DNA of 64,000 nucleotides from positions 372,001 through 436,000 of the forward strand of contig NZ_JAEKFI010000002.1 in NCBI RefSeq assembly GCF_016650635.1. The letters run 5' to 3'. A program made the position numbers and the translations under genes. The notes under the pieces are model-generated. The model saw only the letters and a program-made list of their open reading frames with translations. It ran no database searches and was not told the origin of the DNA. Positions 9,500 to 17,603 of this stretch are shown here, piece by piece (position 1 is the first letter of the stretch; each line of letters begins with the position of its first letter). The DNA comes from Pseudomonas sp. TH43. Lineage in GTDB: Bacteria; Pseudomonadota; Gammaproteobacteria; Pseudomonadales; Pseudomonadaceae.

Positions 9500-11662
9500 T
9501 CACACTCCCGACAGTTGCAGCGGCAACTCACGCAGGCGCTGCCCGGTCAGCGCGAACACGGCGTTGGCCACCGCCGGAGCGGTCGGCGGCACACCGGCCT
9601 CGCCGATGCCGCCGGGCTTGTCGCTGCTCGGCACAATGTGCACCTCGACCACCGGCATCTCGTTGAGCCGCAGCACTTGATAATCGTGATAGTTGGACTG
9701 CGTGACCATGCCGTCCTTGAGCGTGAGCTTGCTGTGCAGCGCCATGCCCAGACCGAACGTAATACACGACTCCATCTGCGCGGCGATGCTCTGCGGATTG
9801 ACCGCGATCCCGCAGTCCACCGCACACACCACCCGATGCACACGAATGGCCAGATTGTCCTGGGAGACTTCCGCGACCTGCGCCACATAGCTGCCGAACG
9901 ATTCGTGCACCGCGACACCGAGGGCATGACCGTCCGGCAGCGGTGCTTTCCAATTGGCCTTCTCCACCGCCAGATTGAGCACACCCAAGTGCCGAGGATG
10001 GTCCTTGAGCAAGGTTCGTCGGTACTCGACGGGATCCGTGCCCGCCGCCGTGGCCATTTCATCGATCAGCGATTCCATGACAAAACCCGTGTGGCTGTGC
10101 CCTACAGAGCGCAGCCACAACACATTGACGCCGGTCTGCGGCGAATGCAGTTCGACTTGATGATTGGCCAGCCCCTTGACGTAAGGACTGTCGGCCACAC
10201 CCTCGACCGACGTCGGGTCGATGCCGTTCTTGACCATCGTCGCTTCCATCAACGTGCCGGTCATGATCGATTGCCCGACGAGCACATGTTGCCAACTCAG
10301 CGGCATGCCCTGCGCATCCAGGCCGATACGCGCCAGATGCAGGAACATCGAACGGTAATAGCCGCCACGAATATCGTCCTCACGCGACCACACGGTTTTC
10401 ACCGGCATGCCCGCAGCTTTCGCCACTTGCACCGCTTCGGCGACAAAATCCGAGGTCGGGTTGGCGCGGCGTCCAAATCCGCCACCGAGGAATTCAGTGT
10501 GAATGTCCACCTGTTCCGGCTTGAGCCCGGTGATCTTGCCGGCGACCATTTGATCGAGCGTCTGAAATTGCGTGCCGGTCCAGATCTCGCATTTCTCGGC
10601 GCTGATTTTCACTGTGCAATTGAGTGGCTCCATCGGCGCGTGGGCCAGATACGGCACGCTGTACTCGACGTCGATCTTCTTCGCCGCTTTACCAAAATTA
10701 CCTTTGGCATCGCCGGCCTGACTGGCCGACGTGCCAGGTGTGGCGGCCAGTTTGCGAAAACTCTCAAGCATTTTTTCACTGCTAAGGTCGGCGTGCGGGC
10801 CTAGGTCCCAATCGACTTTCAGCGCATCGCGGCCCAGTTTCGCTGCCCAGTAATGCTCGGCGATCACCGCCACACCGGTCGGCACCTGCAGCACTTTATG
10901 CACGCCGGGCACCGCCAACGCTTCGGCGCCTTCGAATGATTTGACGCTGGCACCGAATACCGGCGCGCGGGCGACCATGGCCGTCATCAACCCTTCAAAC
11001 TGCACATCCATGCCGAACCTGGCACGGCCGGTGATTTTCTCCGGGGTGTCGAGGCGCTTGGTCGGTTTGCCGATGACTTTCCAGTCCTTGGCCTCTTTGA
11101 ACGTGATCGACTTGGGATCCGGCACCGGCAGCTGTCCGGCGGCATCCGCCAGTTCACCGTAAGTGGCGCGTTGATCGCCGGCAATGACCACGCCCGATTC
11201 GGTGCGGATGGCCGAGGGGGCCACCTCGAAGCGCTTCGCTGCCGCCTCGACCAGCATCTGCCGCGCCGTCGCGCCCGCCAGGCGATAGCGATCAAACTCC
11301 ATCCAGGTCGACGTCGAGCCGCCGGTAATCTGCATGCCGCCAAACCCCGGCATGCCGTAATCCGCCGCTGATGCGGGCGAGTGTTCAACACGGATTTTCG
11401 ACCAGTCAGCGTCCAGCTCCTCGGCAATCAACATGGTCAGGCCAGTCCATATGCCCTGCCCCATTTCGGAATGGCCGAGCAGCACGGTGACGCTGTTGTC
11501 CGCCGCTATGCGCAAAAAAGCATTCGGCGCAAAGACTTTGCCTTCGTTTTCGGCGGCATAGGCAAATTTATGTCCGCGAGGGACGACAAACGCCACCACC
11601 AACCCGCCGCCCAACACGGCACTGCCCTTGAGAAAACCCCGACGCGATACTGGACTGTTCAT
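9500..11662 (-). CDS. Molybdopterin-dependent hydroxylase large subunit (IorB-like), Tat exported
   Basis: A 720-residue molybdenum hydroxylase subunit of the xanthine-oxidase family, closest in layout to isoquinoline 1-oxidoreductase beta subunit or membrane-linked aldehyde dehydrogenases. The N terminus has a twin-arginine signal (SRRGFLKGSAVLGGG), so the folded enzyme is exported to the periplasm. Mo-cofactor regions include GHSEMGQGIWTGL near residue 60, EFLGGGFGRR in the middle and GIGEAGVPPTAPAVANA near the C terminus. It partners with the 2Fe-2S subunit upstream and the cytochrome downstream. The substrate (N-heterocycle or aldehyde) cannot be told from sequence alone. Confidence 0.9.
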   Translation of the reverse strand: MNSPVSRRGFLKGSAVLGGGLVVAFVVPRGHKFAYAAENEGKVFAPNAFLRIAADNSVTVLLGHSEMGQGIWTGLTMLIAEELDADWSKIRVEHSPASAADYGMPGFGGMQITGGSTSTWMEFDRYRLAGATARQMLVEAAAKRFEVAPSAIRTESGVVIAGDQRATYGELADAAGQLPVPDPKSITFKEAKDWKVIGKPTKRLDTPEKITGRARFGMDVQFEGLMTAMVARAPVFGASVKSFEGAEALAVPGVHKVLQVPTGVAVIAEHYWAAKLGRDALKVDWDLGPHADLSSEKMLESFRKLAATPGTSASQAGDAKGNFGKAAKKIDVEYSVPYLAHAPMEPLNCTVKISAEKCEIWTGTQFQTLDQMVAGKITGLKPEQVDIHTEFLGGGFGRRANPTSDFVAEAVQVAKAAGMPVKTVWSREDDIRGGYYRSMFLHLARIGLDAQGMPLSWQHVLVGQSIMTGTLMEATMVKNGIDPTSVEGVADSPYVKGLANHQVELHSPQTGVNVLWLRSVGHSHTGFVMESLIDEMATAAGTDPVEYRRTLLKDHPRHLGVLNLAVEKANWKAPLPDGHALGVAVHESFGSYVAQVAEVSQDNLAIRVHRVVCAVDCGIAVNPQSIAAQMESCITFGLGMALHSKLTLKDGMVTQSNYHDYQVLRLNEMPVVEVHIVPSSDKPGGIGEAGVPPTAPAVANAVFALTGQRLRELPLQLSGV

Positions 11663-11684
11663 CAGCTATCTCCCACAGATTGAA

Positions 11685-12140
11685 TCAGCCGATTTCGGAT
11701 GCACGCTTTACCGCTGCGCGGATCCGCGGATAGGTGCCGCAGCGGCAGATGTTGCCGGAGAGCGCCTGATCGATATCGCTGTCGGTGGGTTTGGGGATTT
11801 TCGCCAGCAATGCAGCGGCAGACATGATCTGTCCCGACTGGCAGTAACCGCACTGCACCACGTCGAGTTCGGCCCAGGCTTGCTGCACCGGGTGCGAACC
11901 GTCGGTGGACAGGCCTTCGATGGTGAGGATTTTCTGGCCATGGGCTACGGCGGTCGCGGGCGTGATGCAGGCACGTAAAGGCGCGCCGTCAACGTGCACG
12001 GTGCAGGCGCCGCACTGGGCCATGCCACAACCAAATTTGGTACCGGTCAGGTGCGCGACATCGCGCAGAACCCAGAGCAACGGCATGTCCGCGGGGACAT
12101 CGAGCTCCTGATCCTTGCCATTGATATTCAAGGTCAGCAT
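11685..12140 (-). CDS. 2Fe-2S subunit of molybdenum hydroxylase (IorA-like)
   Basis: A 151-residue iron-sulfur subunit with two [2Fe-2S] clusters. The plant-ferredoxin-like cluster is seen as [16 protein letters not shown] with a following Cys, and the second cluster as GYCQSGQIM and [12 protein letters not shown]. It passes electrons from the Mo subunit to the cytochrome. It has no signal peptide and is presumably carried out by the Tat-tagged partner. First gene of the three-gene minus-strand operon; GGAAAT lies just upstream of its ATG. Confidence 0.93.
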   Translation of the reverse strand: MLTLNINGKDQELDVPADMPLLWVLRDVAHLTGTKFGCGMAQCGACTVHVDGAPLRACITPATAVAHGQKILTIEGLSTDGSHPVQQAWAELDVVQCGYCQSGQIMSAAALLAKIPKPTDSDIDQALSGNICRCGTYPRIRAAVKRASEIG

Positions 12141-12404
12141 CGGGGGATTTCCTCAGACTCACGGTGTTCTGAAGGGGCGTCGCTGTGGCTGCAAAAGCCT
12201 ACGCGCGCCTCGGCTTATCCCTTTCAGCAAAGCCTAATTTGCGCCTGAAGCCAGACGGTGCGACCACCGGTCATGCAGATGTCGACTTTAATCCTACAGT
12301 TGATAACGGCTCTCACCGAGCCAGCGCAGTAGAACTCTCGTCAACAGCGACACCGGTCCGCGAACACCGCGCGGGTTATTCATTACTGATCTGGAGTAGC
12401 GAAC

Positions 12405-13235
12405 ATGGGATTTGTCACCACCAAAGATGGCGTCGAAATCTTCTACAAGGATTGGGGCCCGAAAGACGCGCCGGTGATCCACTTCCACCACGGCTGGCCG
12501 CTGAGTTCAGACGACTGGGACGCGCAGATGCTGTTCTTTCTGGGGCAAGGCTTTCGGGTGATTGCCCATGATCGACGTGGGCATGGGCGTTCGAGTCAGG
12601 TCTGGGATGGCCACGATATGGATCACTACGCCGATGATGCGCTGGCGGTGGTCAATCATCTCGGTGTGAAGAATGTCGTGCACGTCGGCCACTCGACCGG
12701 CGGCGGTGAAGTCATTCATTACATTGCCCGGCATGGCCAGGACAATGTGGCCAAAGGCGTGCTGATCAGCGCGGTGCCGCCGCTGATGGTGCAGACCGAG
12801 AGCAATCCGGGTGGGCTGCCAAAGTCTGTGTTCGACGAATTTCAGGCGAATTTGGCGGCGAATCGCGCACAGTTTTATCGGGATATTCCGACGGGGCCTT
12901 TTTATGGCTACAACCGGCCGGGGGCCACGCCTTCGGAGGGAATCATTGCCAACTGGTGGCGTCAGGGCATGATTGGCGGCGCAAAAGCCCATTACGACGG
13001 GATCGTGGCGTTTTCGCAGACAGATTTTACTGAGGATCTGAAGAAGGTCACCGTGCCGGTGTTGGTGATGCATGGCGAGGATGATCAGATTGTGCCGTAC
13101 GCGAACTCGGGGCCGTTGTCGGCGAAGTTGCTGCCCAATGGCACGTTGAAATCGTATCCAGGGTTTCCGCACGGGATGCCGACAACGGAGGCGCCCACCA
13201 TCAACGCTGATCTGCTGGCCTTCATTCGCGGGTGA
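12405..13235 (+). CDS. Alpha/beta hydrolase, non-haem chloroperoxidase-like
   Basis: A 276-residue alpha/beta hydrolase. It has the family features HFHHGWPLSSDDWDAQM near the N terminus (oxyanion region), the nucleophile elbow GHSTGGGE with the catalytic Ser, an acid in VLVMHGEDDQIVP and a late His in GFPHGMPT. This group is often named non-haem chloroperoxidase or esterase because of perhydrolase side activity; the natural substrate is unknown. GGAG lies 10 bases before the ATG. It stands alone between the hydroxylase operon and a REP cluster. Confidence 0.88.
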   Translation: MGFVTTKDGVEIFYKDWGPKDAPVIHFHHGWPLSSDDWDAQMLFFLGQGFRVIAHDRRGHGRSSQVWDGHDMDHYADDALAVVNHLGVKNVVHVGHSTGGGEVIHYIARHGQDNVAKGVLISAVPPLMVQTESNPGGLPKSVFDEFQANLAANRAQFYRDIPTGPFYGYNRPGATPSEGIIANWWRQGMIGGAKAHYDGIVAFSQTDFTEDLKKVTVPVLVMHGEDDQIVPYANSGPLSAKLLPNGTLKSYPGFPHGMPTTEAPTINADLLAFIRG

Positions 13236-13259
13236 AATGTACCGGCGCCTGACACTGAC

Positions 13260-13547
13260 CTCTGTGGCAGCCAGCCTGCTGGCTCCCACACTAACTATGT
13301 GTCACACCAAAAAATCCTCACCCCACCTCAGTCCCTGTGGGAGCTGGCTTGCCAGCGGAGGCGGCGGCGCATTCAACATCATTGTTGCCTGACCTACCGC
13401 TATCGCTGGCAAGCCAGCTCCCACAGTGTTTTGTGCCAACCCCCAATTCTGTGATCCACACCATCCCTTGTAGGAGCCAGCCTGCTGGCGATGGCGGCGG
13501 GTCAGCCAAAGAAGGTGTTGGCTGAACTAGCCCAATCGCTAGCAGGC
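13260..13547. repeat. Cluster of REP palindromes between convergent genes
   Basis: This gene-free stretch holds three REP pieces: a compact palindrome at 13260-13290 (CAGCCAGCCTGCTGGCTCCC), a full inverted pair at 13334-13428 (GGGAGCTGGCTTGCCAGCG and its complement) and a third decayed pair at 13467-13547. No open frame of merit is present. It separates the hydrolase from the GFA gene on the other strand. Confidence 0.8.
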
Positions 13548-13584
13548 TAACGGTGATCCCACAAAGGTCGGCTGAGGGTTGCAA

Positions 13585-13977
13585 TTATTCTTCGGTGCGC
13601 GCCGTGCTTTCGCGATCAAGTTCGTAGTGGCGGGCCAGCGGAAACGCCGGCAACCAAGCCTCACGGCGAATCGTCCAGAGTTCATAAGTGGGCTTGAACT
13701 GGTCCGGCTCATCCAGCGATCCAACGTTGACTTCAACTTCGTCTGCCGAGCGCGTAAACACCGGTGAACCACAGCGTGGGCAGAAAAATCGGCCGTTGTA
13801 GTCGCGGGTTTCGCCGCTGACCGTTAGTGCGCCCTCAGAGAATATGGCCGAGGTATGGAACAGCGCGCCGTGGCGTTTGCGGCAGTCGAGGCAGTGGCAG
13901 ATGCCGACGCGGTAAGGTTGGCCGAGGACTTCGAAACGGACGTTGCCGCACAGGCAGCCGCCGGCGAGTGGATTCAT
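13585..13977 (-). CDS. GFA family (glutathione-dependent formaldehyde-activating-like) zinc protein
   Basis: A 130-residue protein of the GFA/CENP-V fold. Zinc ligands are visible as GGCLCGNVRF near the N terminus, ICHCLDCRKRHGALF in the middle and FFCPRCGSPVF after residue 70. Members bind zinc and some act on S-hydroxymethylglutathione, but most have no proven reaction. The start at 13977 has a strong AGGAGGAGG 7 bases upstream; the longer open frame to 14115 overlaps the toxin gene and is rejected. It lies 25 bases after the YafO-type toxin on the same strand. Confidence 0.88.
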   Translation of the reverse strand: MNPLAGGCLCGNVRFEVLGQPYRVGICHCLDCRKRHGALFHTSAIFSEGALTVSGETRDYNGRFFCPRCGSPVFTRSADEVEVNVGSLDEPDQFKPTYELWTIRREAWLPAFPLARHYELDRESTARTEE

Positions 13978-14002
13978 GGTGCACCTCCTCCTGCTTGTCC
14001 TC

Positions 14003-14425
14003 TCATAACAGACTGTCCAGATCGGGAAAGGTAATCCTGCCCAGCGTCCAAGGCTCCACGATATCGCAATGCACAGTGCGTAAAAATGAACCCCACTCAC
14101 TCCGGTTATGAGCATCCGGACCAGTGACTGTCAGTAAAAGATATTCATCCCGAAAAGCGTCATAGGCGTAGATCAGCCAAAAATCATTTTCAGCATCACC
14201 AACCAAGGCTGTGCGGTGATACTGACGACTGATTTTTCCCCATCGAGCCTGCAGTGTCTGAGTACTGGCAAGGTGGATATGGTGCATATCGGTCAGATCG
14301 AGTCGTTCGTCGCGCCCGAAAACCGCGGGTAGTTCGTCGCAGACCTTGTAGTTATAAAAGTGTGCAGCGAAATTTTGCCAGTTACTTAATTGTTCAAAAA
14401 GCGCAGAGACCTTGATAGCCGGCAT
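14003..14425 (-). CDS. YafO-family type II toxin (ribosome-dependent mRNA interferase)
   Basis: A 140-residue protein resembling E. coli YafO by eye: FAAHFYNYKVCDELPAVFGRD followed by MHHIHLA mirrors the YafO sequence ending LPDIFGRD and AHIHLA. A second shared region is FWLIYAYDAFRDEYLLLTVT with DAHNR after it. YafO toxins cut mRNA on the ribosome and arrest growth. A small ORF ends 6 bases upstream and is the likely antitoxin. The match is recalled, not searched, so family confidence is moderate to good. The GFA gene follows downstream. Confidence 0.75.
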   Translation of the reverse strand: MPAIKVSALFEQLSNWQNFAAHFYNYKVCDELPAVFGRDERLDLTDMHHIHLASTQTLQARWGKISRQYHRTALVGDAENDFWLIYAYDAFRDEYLLLTVTGPDAHNRSEWGSFLRTVHCDIVEPWTLGRITFPDLDSLL

Positions 14426-14431
14426 TCAGGC

Positions 14432-14578
14432 CTACTTTGTAATAGGTAGCCTGCCAGTGATCACAAATTTATCGAACACTTTCTGCCCATCACGCGCGGC
14501 TTGCCGAACATCGAGGAATGTCAGTTCATCGCGAACTTCCTTTTTGTTTGGCTTGTCGGTCTTTCGAGTGGTGGCCAT
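14432..14578 (-). CDS. 48-residue small protein, probable antitoxin partner of the YafO-type toxin
   Basis: A short ORF reading MATTRKTDKPNKKEVRDE at the N terminus and ending FVITGRLPITK. A strong Shine-Dalgarno (GGAGG) lies 5 bases before the ATG, and the stop is 6 bases before the toxin start. The order (small gene first, toxin second) is the classical toxin-antitoxin layout. The N-terminal 16 residues are strongly basic and could contact DNA or RNA. It is half the length of E. coli YafN and has no Phd/YefM pattern that I recognise. Function is inferred from position only. Confidence 0.65.
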   Translation of the reverse strand: MATTRKTDKPNKKEVRDELTFLDVRQAARDGQKVFDKFVITGRLPITK

Positions 14579-14928
14579 CGGAGCCTCCGAAGGGTATGTA
14601 TTCATTCTGACCAGCTTAAGTGATTAAGTTTTGACCGGCAAACAATAGAACCTTGCTTCAAGCCCGGCAAGTCGGCAGATTCTGGCGGATTTGTAGGTCA
14701 CGGCACCAAAATGTGTAGTCCATAAAGGTGCTTGAATCTGACGGCCTCGACAGGTCGAGTGATGGGTAAAGAGATAGATTTACTGACACAAGCAAAACCG
14801 GTAGCTCTAGCTGTCCGGCATTTCCTGCATTTAAACGTAAATAAATGCGCACGTTTAAATTACACAAATCGTTACGGCTGCAATCTTTTGATTCCATACT
14901 GCGGGTTTTCAAAAGTGCGGACCCTGCC
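14579..14928. other. Intergenic region between TA pair and methyltransferase
   Basis: About 350 bases between divergent genes. It should carry promoters for the minus-strand TA/GFA unit and the plus-strand methyltransferase. It is somewhat AT-richer than its surroundings, with no repeat palindrome, no convincing open frame and no terminator. Confidence 0.5.
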
Positions 14929-15597
14929 ATGCCCTCCCCAGAATCGAGCCTTTTACAAAGTTGGCACGACAATGCCGATGCCTGGATCGAAGTGATCCGC
15001 AGCGGCGGCATCGAAAGCCGTCAACAGGTGACCAATCAGGCGATTCTGCTGGCAATCATGGGGCGTCAGCCGGAACGTGTGCTTGATCTCGGGTGCGGCG
15101 AAGGCTGGTTGTTGCGGGCACTGGCGGACCTGGGGATGGCGGCGGTGGGCGTGGATGGTGATGCGACGCTGGTTGAAGCGGCGCGTTTGGCCGGTTCTCC
15201 AACAGTCCATGTCGCCGACTACGATGCGCTGATCGAAGCGAAGGTTGATATCGGCTGTGACTACGATTTGATCTGCGCGAATTTCTCGCTGCTGCATCAG
15301 GACATTATTCCTCTGCTGGCCGCGATAAATTTGCTGCTGGTTCCCGGTGGTGCGCTGGTGATTCAGACATTGCATCCGTGGGCAGCAGCGGCAGGCGATT
15401 ACCAGGACGGCTGGCGCGAAGAATCTTTCTCCGGGTTCAAAGGCCAGTGGCAACCGATGCCATGGTATTTCCGCACGTTGTCGAGCTGGTTCAATGCATT
15501 GGACATGGCCGGCTTCCGTCTGGTCAGCATGCAGGAACCACAACACCCACAAAGCCCAATGCCGCAATCATTGCTGCTGGTGGCAGAACGACGCTGA
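14929..15597 (+). CDS. Class I SAM-dependent methyltransferase
   Basis: A 222-residue methyltransferase. Motif I (VLDLGCGEGWLLRALADLG) binds S-adenosylmethionine, followed by the acidic loop VGVDGD and motif IV-like YDLICANFSLLHQD. A LLLVPGGALVIQTLHPW segment matches the post-motif strand of this fold. The substrate is unknown. The start at 14929 was chosen because the fold begins right after it; the frame extends upstream to 14845 without recognisable content. A tandem REPIN array begins 23 bases after the stop. Confidence 0.85.
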   Translation: MPSPESSLLQSWHDNADAWIEVIRSGGIESRQQVTNQAILLAIMGRQPERVLDLGCGEGWLLRALADLGMAAVGVDGDATLVEAARLAGSPTVHVADYDALIEAKVDIGCDYDLICANFSLLHQDIIPLLAAINLLLVPGGALVIQTLHPWAAAAGDYQDGWREESFSGFKGQWQPMPWYFRTLSSWFNALDMAGFRLVSMQEPQHPQSPMPQSLLLVAERR

Positions 15598-15620
15598 ATC
15601 CCCAGAATCACCACCAAACG

Positions 15621-16533
15621 TTGTAGGAGCACAGCTTGCTCGCGAAAGCGGTGTGTCAGGCAACAACCCTGCAAGCTGTGCCGACGTCATCGCGAGCAAG
15701 CTCGGCTCCTACAAGGGATTTGGGTTGACCACAGATTCCGGCAACACCACCAAGCGTTGTAGGAGCTGAGCTTGCTCGCGAAGGCGGTGTGTCAGGTAAC
15801 AACCCTGCAAGCTGTGCCGACGCCATCGCGAGCAAGCTCGGCTCCTACAAGGGATTTGGGTTGACCACAGATTCCGGCAACACCACCAAGCGTTGTAGGA
15901 GCTGAGCTTGCTCGCGAAAGCGGTGCGTCAGGCAACAATCCTGCAGGCTGTGCCGACGCCATCGCGAGCAAGCTCGGCTCCTACAAGGGAATTGGGTTGA
16001 CCACAGATTCTGGCAACACCACCAAGCGTTGTAGGAGCTGAGCTTGCTCGCGAAAGCGGTGCGTCAGGCAACAACCCTGCAAGCTGTGTCGAGGCCATCG
16101 CGAGCAAGCTCGGCTCCTACAAGGGATTTGGGTTGACCTTGGATTTTGGATATACCACCGGACATTGTAGGAACTGAGCTTGCTCGCGAAGGCGGAGTGT
16201 CAGGCAACAACCCTGCAAGCTGTGCCGACGCCATCGCGAGCAAGCTCGGCTCCTACAAGGGATTTGGGTTGACCTTGGATTTTGGATATACCACCGGACA
16301 TTGTGGGAGCTGAGCTTGCTCGCGAAGGCGGTGTGTCAGGTAACAACCCTGCAAGCTGTGCCGACGCCATCGCGAGCAAGCTCGGCTCCTACAAGGGATT
16401 TGGGTTGACCTTGGATTTTGGATATACCACCGGACATTGTAGGAGCTGAGCTTGCTCGTGAAGGCGGTGTGTCAGGTAACAACTATCCAAGCTGCGCCGA
16501 CGATTTCGCGAGCAAGCTTTGCTCCTACAAGGG
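15621..16533. repeat. Tandem REPIN array, seven 136-base units
   Basis: Seven copies of a unit repeat at an exact 136-base period; the motif TTGTAGGAGC (or a one-base variant) starts at 15621, 15757, 15893, 16029, 16165, 16301 and 16437. Each unit holds an inverted REP pair (GAGCTTGCTCGCGA and its complement) joined by a variable-free core, then a linker. Two linker types occur (units 1-4 versus 5-7), which suggests stepwise block duplication. The array fills the space between a plus-strand and a minus-strand gene and ends at the stop codon of the latter. Confidence 0.95.
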
Positions 16534-16785
16534 TCAGGCGGTTTGTGGGATCAGGCGTGGGCCGCGCAGGCGGTATTGCGCCAGCAGGCGCATGACGTAG
16601 CCGATTTTGAGCAGGGTCGGGCCGAGGATGGTCAGCGCATGCATGGCCACCAACAGGGCAATCGGCATGTGGCCGTTGTAGAAGTAGGCGCCGTAGATGC
16701 CGGACAGCAGCATGACCAGGCCAGCGACGAGGATTTTATTCGACAGGTGCAGAACGTTCAGTGGGCTTTCGAAGACAGTGAACAT
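16534..16785 (-). CDS. ppyR: Small membrane protein, PpyR-like transmembrane sensor/regulator
   Basis: An 83-residue protein with two hydrophobic helices (ILVAGLVMLLSGIYGAYFY and ALLVAMHALTILGPTLLKIG), followed by YVMRLLAQYRLRG. Length and layout resemble the Pseudomonas protein PpyR, linked in P. aeruginosa to psl and pyoverdine expression; this is recalled and not checked. AGGAG lies 8 bases before the ATG. It is expressed away from the sigma-factor gene across a shared AT-rich intergenic region. Confidence 0.6.
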   Translation of the reverse strand: MFTVFESPLNVLHLSNKILVAGLVMLLSGIYGAYFYNGHMPIALLVAMHALTILGPTLLKIGYVMRLLAQYRLRGPRLIPQTA

Positions 16786-17074
16786 GGTTGCGTACTCCTG
16801 AGCGGTTCGATGGATACGCTAACCAGTTCAAATCCCGTGCCAGATTTTTAGTCCAATAAAATCAAATACCTGAGCCAACACGAGTCAATTTGACACGGCA
16901 AATAAAAAGTCAAAATGACTCACCACAAGGTCATTACGACTACATCTCACAAAAAATCCAGACCCCGCGGCCTAAAAGCAAACCAATATCATTTGCACAC
17001 TATCTGCCCTTTTGATTTAATCGCGACCCATTCTTATTTAGACCGGTAAAAGGTCGCTCTGGACGCTTGCTCTG
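16786..17074. promoter_or_regulatory. Divergent AT-rich promoter region (ppyR-like / sigma factor)
   Basis: A 289-base region between divergent genes, clearly AT-rich against the host. FecI-type sigma genes are usually under Fur; I looked for a Fur-type palindrome and saw only weak half-site resemblance near 16986-16997 (AATATCATTTGC). Promoter positions are not resolved. Confidence 0.5.
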
Positions 17075-17599
17075 ATGACGGTTGCCTACACCTCACTTGT
17101 GCAGAATCTCTACCTCAGCCACCACCGCTGGCTGCACGAGCTATTGCGTCGGCGCCTGAGCAATGCGATGGATGCCGCCGACCTCGCCCACGACACCTTC
17201 ATCCGCGTGCTCAAACGCCCGCAATCGTTCAATGGCGAAGTCCATGAACGCTCGTATCTGGCGACCATCGCCCGGGGTTTGTGTGTCGATCACTGGCGCC
17301 GTCGGCAACTGGAACAGACCTGGCTGGACACCCTCGCCAACCGCCCACCAGCCTTGCAGCCCTCGCCCGAACAGCAAGCGATCATCATCGAAACCCTGCA
17401 CGAAGTGGACGCCATGCTCCAGCGTCTGCCACAGCGGGTCAGCGAAGCGTTCATCCTCGCTCAGTTGCACGGCATGCCTTACCGGTTAATCGCGGAACAG
17501 ATCGGCGTCAGCGAACGGATGATCAAAAAATACCTCGCCCAAGCGATGATGCATTGCGCGATTCTTGAGGCCGAACTCGACGGCCTGCTGATTGAGTAA
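17075..17599 (+). CDS. FecI-type ECF sigma factor
   Basis: A 174-residue extracytoplasmic-function sigma factor of the iron-starvation class. Region 2 is seen in DAADLAHDTFIRVLKRP and the following ARGLCVDHWRRR; region 4 with its helix-turn-helix is LPQRVSEAFILAQLHGMPYR followed by AEQIGVSERMIKKYL. It would direct RNA polymerase to siderophore-uptake promoters when freed by FecR. It is followed by fecR and a transducing TonB receptor, the full cell-surface signalling set. A shared motif upstream of two receptor genes in this window is its probable target. Confidence 0.93.
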   Translation: MTVAYTSLVQNLYLSHHRWLHELLRRRLSNAMDAADLAHDTFIRVLKRPQSFNGEVHERSYLATIARGLCVDHWRRRQLEQTWLDTLANRPPALQPSPEQQAIIIETLHEVDAMLQRLPQRVSEAFILAQLHGMPYRLIAEQIGVSERMIKKYLAQAMMHCAILEAELDGLLIE

Positions 17600-17603
17600 C
17601 GCC

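Noticed and set aside
9473..10804. 443-codon plus-strand frame
   Set aside because: Antisense of the Mo hydroxylase subunit; rich in His/Arg as expected for a shadow.
15621..16533. Regularly spaced repeats suggesting a CRISPR array
   Set aside because: The units are 136 bases with inverted arms and near-identical linkers; there are no short repeats with unique spacers and no cas genes.
16930..17060. Fur box upstream of the FecI-type sigma gene
   Set aside because: Only partial half-site similarity is visible; no 19-base palindrome could be written down with confidence.
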